Source: Nitrospirota bacterium (GTDB taxonomy: Bacteria; Nitrospirota_A; Leptospirillia; Leptospirillales; Leptospirillaceae). From it: 7,162 nt of DNA. The stretch covers positions 1-7,162 of the forward strand of contig JAKBTR010000043.1 in assembly GCA_021844275.1 (NCBI GenBank). Reading direction: 5' to 3'. The notes below the pieces were generated by a model, which was not told the origin of the DNA, did not search any database, and worked only from the letters and a program-made list of their open reading frames with translations. Shown piece by piece: positions 1 to 4,662 of the stretch (position 1 is its first letter; every line of letters begins with the position of its first letter). A program made the translations under genes and the position numbers.

Positions 1-165
1 ACAGCTCGAAAACATCGTTGGAATGTGCATTTCTTCATGGGAATCACCTCCTGAATCAAGTCTACACCTGATCGGGAGGCTTGCAACACGAAAAGGAAAC
101 AGAGCCTTTTTCAAACGAACCACAAGCGTGTCCGGGGCATTCTTGATCGAAAGATGCGTTGGCAT
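1..165 (-). pseudogene. Probable frameshifted ribbon-helix-helix (FitA/VapB-like) antitoxin, running off the left edge
   Basis: Reading from an ATG at 165, the first 20 residues (MPTHLSIKNAPDTLVVRLKK, 165-106) look like the N-terminal beta strand and first helix of FitA/VapB-type ribbon-helix-helix antitoxins, which bind operator DNA and neutralise a PIN-domain toxin. A GGAGG (174-178) sits 8 nt upstream, which supports this start. After Lys20 the frame no longer looks like the family. A neighbouring frame instead reads VDLIQEVIPMKKCTFQRCFRA (65-3), plausible for the C-terminal part of such a protein, so I infer a frameshift with internal damage around 60-105. Another reading is that a separate gene starts at the ATG at 38: a very strong ribosome site (AGGAGGTGAT, 43-52) lies 8 nt before it. 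The family assignment rests on about 20 residues, and any partner toxin would be left of the window. Confidence 0.4.
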
Positions 166-199
166 TCTTTTTTCCTCCAAAACGAATCCATTTCAGATC

Positions 200-228
200 A
201 TTTTAGGATGAAATCCGGTTTTTTGCAA
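200..228 (-). promoter_or_regulatory. Predicted sigma-70 promoter for the left-edge antitoxin-like gene
   Basis: On the minus strand TTGCAA (228-223) and TAAAAT (205-200) are separated by exactly 17 nt, a good match to -35 and -10 boxes. Transcription would start near 193, giving a leader of about 28 nt that contains the GGAGG before the ATG at 165. Inferred by eye only. Confidence 0.45.
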
Positions 229-564
229 AGCGGTTTCCGGGTAACGAATGCGTGCTTGCCTCTCAATTTCGAGGAACTCAAAATACTGTCCGAGTTTCTC
301 TGGTCAAAACGAGGGAAAGGATCATATTCTGTTCAACAGCTTTAAAAAGCCCAGGAAAAAACGGATTCACCTTCCCTCCCATCCAGGCGTCCCTGGAGGA
401 TATCGTGGGAAAAGCATTCTCTCCCACAATATCTCAAGATACCAAACGACTCTGTGAACATATTAGGAAAAAACCTGTCCCCCCGGGGTCCTGAAAAACA
501 TTCGTCCCCTCTCATCAACCCTGTGGCACACTTTCCGTTGTGACCAACAACCTGGAGGTGGACC
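229..564. other. Stretch without a convincing gene; contains two adjacent hairpins
   Basis: No open frame here has both a good ribosome site and a recognisable product. The minus-strand frame at 342-665 and the plus-strand frame at 252-494 are short, mutually antisense and show no family motif, although the end of the plus frame (around 360-490) is not obviously random and could be a gene relic. The clear structure is a pair of adjacent inverted repeats at 382-433, listed separately. Confidence 0.4.
382..433 (-). repeat. Two back-to-back stem-loops
   Basis: The first hairpin has TCCAGG (382-387) pairing with CCTGGA (392-397) around a 4-nt loop. One base further on, GATATCGTGGGA (399-410) pairs with TCCCACAATATC (422-433) around an 11-nt loop. 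The single mismatch in the second stem (C404 against A428) becomes a G-U pair if the RNA is made from the minus strand, so a minus-strand transcript would have a fully paired 12-bp stem. There is no U-tract, so it is not a standard terminator. The function is unknown: a transposon end, an RNA element or a protein site are all possible. Confidence 0.5.
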
Positions 565-800
565 ATGATCACAAGAGGGCCCTCGCTCCCCGATAAAGCG
601 CCGGGAACCCGGCGACGGTCGTCGCCTCTTTGAACCTGACGGCCGTCACGGCCGGATCCTTCCATGGGGACGTGGGATCGGGATCAACATCCGGCTGCTG
701 ACGATCGAGGCCAAGGTCGCGTATCGCCCCCACGCCGGGCACCTTCGGGAGAAATTCTTTCTTCTTTCCGATCTCTGTCGGCTTCGATCAATGCGCAAAT
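565..800 (+). other. Coding-like but disrupted stretch with a good start signal; possible gene relic or short leader peptide
   Basis: GGAGG at 554-558 stands 6 nt before an ATG at 565, but that frame gives only 22 residues (MITRGPSLPDKAPGTRRRSS, then PL) and stops at 631-633. A second frame then reads plausibly (NPATVVASLNLTAVTAGSFH, from about 607). A third frame from about 678 reads GINIRLLTIEAKVAYRPHAG with a strong preference for G or C in the third codon position. This succession of frames suggests a gene broken by more than one frameshift, or a short peptide in front of a structured RNA. I do not recognise the protein. The third frame stays open into the next gene but has no start signal of its own. 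Confidence 0.3.
575..654. repeat. Cluster of GC-rich palindromes, two of them mutually exclusive hairpins
   Basis: Within 80 bp there are a perfect 10-bp palindrome GAGGGCCCTC (575-584), then CGCCGGG (599-605) facing CCCGGCG (608-614), then GGCGAC (611-616) facing GTCGCC (621-626) around GGTC. Next is a perfect 12-bp palindrome TGACGGCCGTCA (637-648), which overlaps CGGCCG (640-645) facing CGGCCG (649-654) around TCA. Bases 611-614 belong to both the second and third structures, so those two cannot form together in RNA. They overlap the 22-codon frame at 565-633, an attenuator-like layout, but nothing downstream confirms that role. Confidence 0.5.
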
Positions 801-810
801 GTGATAAAAT
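783..810 (+). promoter_or_regulatory. Possible promoter for the 104-residue gene and the AbiEii-like toxin
   Basis: TTCGAT (783-788) and TAAAAT (805-810) are separated by 16 nt upstream of the ATG at 846. The -10 match is good and the -35 match is moderate. It would drive the two-gene unit 846-1519. Confidence 0.3.
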
Positions 811-845
811 TCCGGTGTCCTGGAGAACAAAACCCGAGGTCAAAG

Positions 846-1160
846 ATGAGCGAAACGGAAAACCATGTGACGATGGAGAGTGCAGGAGCCATGATCGCTT
901 TTCATTTGAGCGTCCCCTACGGACCGGGAATCGTTTCGGAACAGGATGTCTGCGATGCCTTGAAACACGGGAGTCTCGCCGGAATCACGTCGTCTGCAAA
1001 GGACATTCTCGTTTCCCTTTTCAATGAGAATTCCCCGACCTCCATTCTCAAAGCCACTTACGAATGTGGTGCATCAGTCGAAAACGTCCAGAAACTTTAC
1101 GAGGAAATCGTAGGGATGCCCTGGCATCGTTCCCCCGAGTGGGAAAAAGTGACACGTTAA
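846..1160 (+). CDS. Unrecognised 104-residue protein upstream of an AbiEii-like toxin; possible antitoxin or partner
   Basis: The frame gives a 104-residue, probably soluble protein with no signal peptide or membrane segment. It begins MSETENHVTMESAGAMIAFH and ends in a charged tail. I chose the ATG at 846 because GAGGT (836-840) lies at the right distance; a GTG at 801 in the same frame would add 15 residues but has no ribosome site. The middle (about residues 30-90) reads as several helices, including repeated short Ala/Ser/Glu-rich segments, with one Cys in the segment YECGAS. I see no catalytic or DNA-binding motif. The next gene starts 14 nt after its stop on the same strand and encodes a nucleotidyltransferase toxin of the AbiEii class, a family normally encoded after an antitoxin. 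By position this could be the antitoxin or an accessory protein, but it does not look like the winged-helix AbiEi antitoxin. The role is inferred from context only. Confidence 0.7.
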   Translation: MSETENHVTMESAGAMIAFHLSVPYGPGIVSEQDVCDALKHGSLAGITSSAKDILVSLFNENSPTSILKATYECGASVENVQKLYEEIVGMPWHRSPEWEKVTR

Positions 1161-1174
1161 TCGCCGGGGGTCCC

Positions 1175-1519
1175 ATGCCGCGGATCAGTCAAACCGAAAT
1201 GGACCATTGGATCGTATCAGGTGACTGGAAGAGTCTCGAAAAAAAAGCCGCCGATATCGTGTCCGATACGGAAGCCTCCGCCAAAGGCGGTCGCCTGTCG
1301 CCTCTTCTTGGGGGCGGAACCCGGCTGATGCTCGAATTGAGCCACAGAATCAGCCGGGATATCGATTTGTTCATCCGCGATCCGCAATGGATTGGACTCC
1401 TGTCTCCGAGGTTGAACGATAAAGTCGGAGATCTTATTCAGGGATACGAAGAGGACGCGACTTTCTTGAAATTGAAATTTCCCGAAGAAGAGATCGATTT
1501 CATCCTTGGCGCGCATTGA
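1175..1519 (+). pseudogene. Nucleotidyltransferase toxin of the AbiEii/AbiGii type, truncated by an IS insertion
   Basis: The 114 residues contain the family core: GGGTRLMLELSHR (46-58) followed by ISRDIDLF (59-66). Family members share a Gly-Gly loop, a His-Arg pair and an Asp-x-Asp that binds metal and nucleotide; here the acids are Asp62 and Asp64, and Asp108 in EEIDFI is a candidate third acid. Proteins of this class transfer nucleotides to cellular targets such as tRNA acceptor ends and serve as the toxin in type IV toxin-antitoxin or abortive-infection pairs. Full-length relatives usually have 200-300 residues, so over half is missing. The reading frame ends exactly where the insertion sequence begins: the TGA at 1517-1519 appears to be the first bases of that element. 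The start at 1175 follows the upstream stop by 14 nt with only a weak G-rich ribosome site, suggesting translational coupling. It is probably inactive. No continuation beyond about ten bases is found on the other side of the element. Confidence 0.75.
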
Positions 1520-1575
1520 AGACCTCGCCCTTCAGGGCTGATCTTTACCCGTATCTTCGTTGAGTGGACACGGGA
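1517..1575 (+). repeat. Left terminal inverted repeat of the IS4-family element
   Basis: Compared with the complement of 3928-3983, about two thirds of the bases agree with two small gaps. The best block is at the inner end, 12 of 14 bases at 1562-1575. The stop codon of the transposase (1545-1547) lies inside this repeat, as expected for a compact element. Confidence 0.6.
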
Positions 1576-3902
1576 GATGTGGGACGATTTTGAAGATTCG
1601 TGAAGATGATCCACATGGCGGCCAGGTCGTCGAGCCGCTGGATTCCTCGCCAGAGGGTTTCGGTCCCCGGTTCCCCATCCCCTTTTCTTCCCAGAAAGCC
1701 TCCCAGTCCCGCCACCATCCGGGTGGCCTCCCGAAGCGTCGGAGGGGAGGCGTCCGGAGCCACCGGAACCCGGGTCTGGAACGTGACGAGAGCCTTCCAT
1801 TCGTGTTCTTCGAAAAAGACCGTGCAGGGAACATCCGGGGTCTCCCGTCCCCGCCGGACCAGGTGGAACAACCGCCAGGCGACCACCAGATCGATGGCCA
1901 GACACGCTTCGATCCGGTGGTCGTTTCCCAGTTGCCGGTCCTCGATCTTGCAGCCGGACTTGAGGGTCCGGTGAAAGACTTCGATCCCCCAGCGCCGGGT
2001 GTACCAGACCACCTTTTCCAGCGCCTGCGCCAGAGTCTCGACCGTCATTGAGGTGAACAGAAGCCAGGAGAGAGGCTCGGCACCCGCCGGTGCGTTCTTT
2101 TCTGTGGCCGCGACCGCCCACAGGGTGACGGGAGACAATTCCTTCTTCCGGGGGGTCGGAGGAGCCAGATCGACCTTCGCGAACCGGATCTCGAGCGTTG
2201 TCTCCCGGGCGGCCCGGCTGTGCCGCCTCGGGACCTCAAGACGGATCTCTCCGTCCGGCGACTGCTCCAGAAGTGTTTTCCAGAGAGCGGTTCCATCGGT
2301 CTTCTTCCGGGGTTGAAGCGCCCGGATCAGAAGCTTGGGTCCATTCGGATCCCGTTGGGCCAGTTCGAACAGGTCGTAGATGTCCGCTTCCCGGTCCCCC
2401 ATGCTGACAAGGGTCGTTCCGGGAAGGCGTTTCTGAACCTCCGCCACACGAGAGAAGCCTTTGAGCCATTTATAGGACTCCTTCTCTGCGATCGGCGCTG
2501 TTTTCTTCTCTCGTTCCTTTTTCTCTTTTTCCTTCCGGTCGGCCTCTTTCTCTTCCCGCGTTTGTTCCCCTTTTTCCACCTTCGGAGGATCCGGAGGTCG
2601 CACCCAGCACTGAACGTCGACAAGCCCCAGAGGCGTTCCCGAGGGGTCGAAGGCCATCGTGTCGTGCATCAGAAGCCCCAGGGACCCCTTCCGATGATTG
2701 CCGATGGGCCCCAGATCCCGGGTGTCGGGATGGGCCGTATAGTCGAGTTCGGATGTATCCTGCACGCACAGCACCACCGGATGTTCGGCCATGCGTTCTT
2801 CGGTCTTTTTGGTGTGCGCACTCAGAAGAACATCCATCGTCACCTTCTCATGGTCGAAAAAACGGTAGGCCGCCTTGGTTTTGGCCCGGCTCCCGCAGGC
2901 CTGGGGCAGTTGCGCGGTCGGACGAGCGAAGAAGTCCCGGGCCAGCATCAGAAGCCGGGCAGCGAGCCGCTTGTCCGGAAGGGATACCCCCAGAAACTCC
3001 TCCTCCGCCCAGTCCGCCGGAACGGGCGAGAGAGGGACGGGCGGTTCGTAGGCCGACTCCACCGCCCGGAGAAGAAGCCGTGCGTCTTCCCCCAAAGGAT
3101 ACACCAGAACCTTCTTGACCGGCACGCCCCGGCCCTGTCGTCCCTGTCCCGCGGTTCGTCCGATCTCCACCCATCCCGCCGCCCGGTAGCAGGTTCCTTC
3201 GAACCGGCCCTCCTCGACGAAAGTCTCGAGAAGGAGAGGCCGCTCTCCGGTGGTTGCTTCCCAGTCTCCGGAAACCATCCTGACCGCCTTCCCCAGAATG
3301 TGCGAGGCCAGATGGGGAACCCGCACATGCGGCAGAATCAGGAAGCGGCTGTTGTTCACCACCCGGGACAAGGCTTTGACCCGCCGGTCGGGACTCCATC
3401 CGATCCAGGCGTCCCGGACCGCCACCTTCCAGGCGGCCGAGGAGAAGGAGAGAGCCCCCACGTATCCGGTCCGGGAGCTTTGCACCAGATACCGGATCTG
3501 GGCGCCGCACAGAGGTCCCTTCCCCAGGTAGTGGTACCGCTCCATCATCGTGTTCCAGATCCGGGACAGGGCCTTGTCCCCGTGGGGCACCCCGACCAGG
3601 GAGATCTCTCCCAGTTCCGGAAGGGAGCCTGTCAGCGCCGGGGCCATCCCTTCCAGATCCCCCCGCTCCTTCGTGCGGGAAAAGTCCAGAATCCGGGCGG
3701 ACGGAAGAACAATCCTCCCTTTCTCCTCGAGTTTCTTGAGGGCCACCCGGCAACTCATCTCCTTGAGCGTTCCCGCCCGGTTCTTCCAGTCCAGAAGCCG
3801 GCACACCGCCCGGGACAGTTCCGTCCGGCTCATGCCGCTGACGATCAGCTCCCGGATCTTCCCGATCGTCTCTTCCCCGAATGTCTGTCCGCAGATCTTC
3901 AT
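1545..3902 (-). CDS. Fusion protein: N-terminal DUF4338 (DruA-like) domain plus IS4-family DDE transposase
   Basis: This 785-residue protein joins two parts. Residues about 1-280 are a DUF4338 domain, the family that contains DruA of the Druantia anti-phage system. Its marks include YHYLG (123-127), AQIRYLV (134-140), RDAWIGWS (163-170), NNSRFLILPHVRVPHLAS (183-200) and FEGTCYRAAGW (234-244). Residues about 297-372 match the Tn5-type DNA-binding domain (WAEEEF, DKRLAARL, KAAYRFF). The catalytic core follows: Asp382 in QDTSELDY, Asp503 in MGDREADIYDL, and the IS4 signature Y634-x2-R637-x3-E641-x6-K648. A Lys/Glu-rich insert (about 441-470), probably a helix or coiled coil, lies between the first two acids. 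It should catalyse cut-and-paste transposition; what the DruA-like part adds is unknown. The frame is intact. The ATG at 3902 has no visible ribosome site, which is common for tightly limited transposases. The long open frame antisense to it is a shadow. Confidence 0.9.
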   Translation of the reverse strand: MKICGQTFGEETIGKIRELIVSGMSRTELSRAVCRLLDWKNRAGTLKEMSCRVALKKLEEKGRIVLPSARILDFSRTKERGDLEGMAPALTGSLPELGEISLVGVPHGDKALSRIWNTMMERYHYLGKGPLCGAQIRYLVQSSRTGYVGALSFSSAAWKVAVRDAWIGWSPDRRVKALSRVVNNSRFLILPHVRVPHLASHILGKAVRMVSGDWEATTGERPLLLETFVEEGRFEGTCYRAAGWVEIGRTAGQGRQGRGVPVKKVLVYPLGEDARLLLRAVESAYEPPVPLSPVPADWAEEEFLGVSLPDKRLAARLLMLARDFFARPTAQLPQACGSRAKTKAAYRFFDHEKVTMDVLLSAHTKKTEERMAEHPVVLCVQDTSELDYTAHPDTRDLGPIGNHRKGSLGLLMHDTMAFDPSGTPLGLVDVQCWVRPPDPPKVEKGEQTREEKEADRKEKEKKEREKKTAPIAEKESYKWLKGFSRVAEVQKRLPGTTLVSMGDREADIYDLFELAQRDPNGPKLLIRALQPRKKTDGTALWKTLLEQSPDGEIRLEVPRRHSRAARETTLEIRFAKVDLAPPTPRKKELSPVTLWAVAATEKNAPAGAEPLSWLLFTSMTVETLAQALEKVVWYTRRWGIEVFHRTLKSGCKIEDRQLGNDHRIEACLAIDLVVAWRLFHLVRRGRETPDVPCTVFFEEHEWKALVTFQTRVPVAPDASPPTLREATRMVAGLGGFLGRKGDGEPGTETLWRGIQRLDDLAAMWIIFTNLQNRPTSPVSTQRRYG

Positions 3903-3927
3903 GGAAAAAATCGTACAGAAAAAGTTT

Positions 3928-3983
3928 TCCGGTGTTCACTCCCGATTTATGGGGCATGGTCAGGCCTTCAGGGAGGGTATACA
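3928..3983 (-). repeat. Right terminal inverted repeat of the IS4-family element
   Basis: The complement of this segment aligns with 1517-1575, from TGTATACC at the outer end to GAGTGAACACCGGA at the inner end (3941-3928). Further inward, CGATTTT and TGAAGAT blocks recur on both sides (1585-1591 and 3907-3913; 1601-1607 and about 3895-3901), though the spacing differs. Confidence 0.6.
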
Positions 3984-3997
3984 GCATCTCCTCTCAA

Positions 3998-4047
3998 AGT
4001 GGCTGGTTTTGAATCGACCCTATGTGGCTGGTTTTACCCGACCGCTA
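3998..4047 (+). repeat. Tandem 25-bp repeat, likely the terminal repeats of another insertion sequence (IS21-like?)
   Basis: Two units of 25 bp follow each other. Each contains the identical 12-mer GTGGCTGGTTTT (3999-4010 and 4024-4035), then CGACC within a few bases, and each unit ends in TA. Ends with repeated transposase-binding blocks that begin TGT are typical of IS21-family elements, so this may be a left-over end. No istA or istB gene is present in the window. The family label is an inference; the repeat itself is directly visible. Confidence 0.5.
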
Positions 4048-4086
4048 ACACCAAGAGGAACGGAGGGAGAGGGAGAGAAAACAAAT

Positions 4087-4100
4087 CGAATCATGATTCG
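4087..4100. repeat. Perfect 14-bp palindrome upstream of the toxin-antitoxin promoter
   Basis: CGAATCATGATTCG is its own reverse complement. It lies about 20 bp upstream of the predicted -35 box of the RelB/RelE operon. It could be a second regulator-binding site or a chance palindrome. Confidence 0.3.
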
Positions 4101-4119
4101 TAAATATACTCTTTATGTC

Positions 4120-4161
4120 TTGCGGTCCTTTCCGTTTAGTGAGATACTTATATCTCACTAA
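4120..4161 (+). promoter_or_regulatory. Promoter and operator of the RelB/RelE-type operon
   Basis: TTGCGG (4120-4125) and GATACT (4143-4148) are spaced by 17 nt, a good sigma-70 promoter. A perfect inverted repeat, TTAGTGAGATA (4136-4146) facing TATCTCACTAA (4151-4161) across 4 nt, covers the whole -10 region and the expected start near 4155. This is the layout expected for autorepression, with the ribbon-helix-helix antitoxin alone or bound to toxin covering the promoter. The ribosome site AAGGAGA (4164-4170) follows directly. Confidence 0.65.
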
Positions 4162-4175
4162 GAAAGGAGAACATC

Positions 4176-4403
4176 ATGGCCGTATCTCTGCGACTACCGG
4201 ACGACATTTCAAACCGTCTGCAAAAATTAGCGCAACTCACCGGGCGCAGCAAGACCTTTTACATGATCGAGGCGATCCGTGAGCACATCGACGATCTTGA
4301 GGACTTATACCTTGCCGAGCAACGGTTGATTGCCAATCGTGCCGGGAAATCTCAATCCATTCCGCTGGAAGAAGTGATGAAGCGTTATGGCTTGGAAGAT
4401 TGA
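4176..4403 (+). CDS. relB: RelB-type ribbon-helix-helix antitoxin
   Basis: This 75-residue protein should neutralise the toxin encoded next to it and repress the shared promoter. The N-terminus, AVSLRLPDDISNRLQKLAQL (2-21), gives the DNA-contacting beta strand and first helix of a ribbon-helix-helix fold. TGRSKTFYMIEAIREHIDDL (22-41) gives the turn and second helix. The acidic C-terminal part (about 42-75, ending MKRYGLED) is the usual toxin-wrapping segment. The ATG at 4176 is preceded at 5 nt by AAGGAGA. The end of the gene overlaps the toxin start by 17 nt (4387-4403), so translation is coupled. The length is normal for the family. The operator palindrome just upstream fits autoregulation. 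The RelB/RelE naming is at family level; ParD/ParE would be the nearest alternative name. Confidence 0.88.
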   Translation: MAVSLRLPDDISNRLQKLAQLTGRSKTFYMIEAIREHIDDLEDLYLAEQRLIANRAGKSQSIPLEEVMKRYGLED

Positions 4404-4656
4404 TCTCGATAGCGCCGCAGAACGCGATCTGGACAAGATCGACCCGCAAACAGCGAGGCGCATCCTTGCTTTTCTGCATGGCCGTGTTGCACAGCTTCAC
4501 GACCCGCGCAGTATTGGGGAAGCACTTAAAGGTTCCAAACTTGGAGAGTTCTGGAAGTACCGCGTTGGCGACTATCGAATTATCAGCAGCATCGAGGACG
4601 GCGTTTTCCGGATCCTCGTTGTAAAAATCGGAAACCGCCGTGAGGTGTACCGATAA
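4387..4656 (+). CDS. relE: RelE/ParE-superfamily toxin
   Basis: This 89-residue basic protein is of normal length for RelE, a ribosome-dependent mRNA endonuclease. The family pattern is clear: an N-terminal strand MAWKIDLDSAAERDLDKIDP (1-20), then a helix pair. Next come DPRSIGEALKGSKLGEFWKY (39-58), the core strands RVGDYRIISSIE (59-70) and RILVVKIGNRREVYR (75-89). Arg59, Arg64, Arg84, Arg85 and Tyr88 are candidates for the RNA-cleaving residues, by analogy with the Arg/Tyr set of Escherichia coli RelE. The ATG at 4387 lies inside the antitoxin gene, giving a 17-nt overlap and no separate ribosome site. Both genes look complete, so the pair could still be active and stabilise the island. The gene ends 6 bp from the stop of the convergent integrase, with no visible terminator between them. 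Confidence 0.87.
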   Translation: MAWKIDLDSAAERDLDKIDPQTARRILAFLHGRVAQLHDPRSIGEALKGSKLGEFWKYRVGDYRIISSIEDGVFRILVVKIGNRREVYR

Positions 4657-4662
4657 ATCTCT

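Larger units (their letters stand above)
1517..3983. mobile_element. IS4-family insertion sequence with a DruA-like/transposase fusion gene, about 2.47 kb
   Basis: The element has one gene (minus strand, 1545-3902) flanked by long imperfect inverted repeats. Reading inward, the left end begins TGAAGACC and the right end TGTATACC. The similarity then runs through CCCT, AGG, CTGA and CCC blocks to GAGTGGACACGGGA (1562-1575) against GAGTGAACACCGGA (3941-3928). Immediately outside both ends stands GCAT (1513-1516 and 3984-3987), a candidate 4-bp target duplication. That is shorter than is usual for the IS4 family, so the exact boundaries may be off by some bases. The element interrupts an AbiEii-like toxin gene and supplies its stop codon. 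The boundaries were inferred from the alignment of the two ends by eye. Confidence 0.7.

Noticed and set aside
342..665. Minus-strand frame of 107 codons
   Set aside because: It has no good ribosome site and no recognisable motif, and it crosses two unrelated hairpin clusters.
664..675. ATGGGGACGTGG, also present at 5839-5850 across the tRNA-Glu 5' end, considered as a second att copy
   Set aside because: Integration uses the tRNA 3' end, not the 5' end, and a shared 12-mer is expected about once by chance in a window of this size.
1527..1538. GCCC TTCA GGGC hairpin followed by T-rich bases as a terminator of the truncated toxin gene
   Set aside because: The stem has only 4 bp and the T-run is short. 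It is better explained as part of the IS terminal repeat.
2848..3987. Minus-strand frame of 379 codons starting before the transposase
   Set aside because: It is an alternative frame of the transposase gene. Its Gly/Arg/Pro-rich content shows it is a shadow, and its first codons fall in the terminal repeat.
2220..4103. Plus-strand open frame of 627 codons
   Set aside because: It lies antisense to the DUF4338/IS4 transposase gene, is Pro/Arg/Gly-rich with no family motif, and is explained by the high GC in third positions of the real gene.
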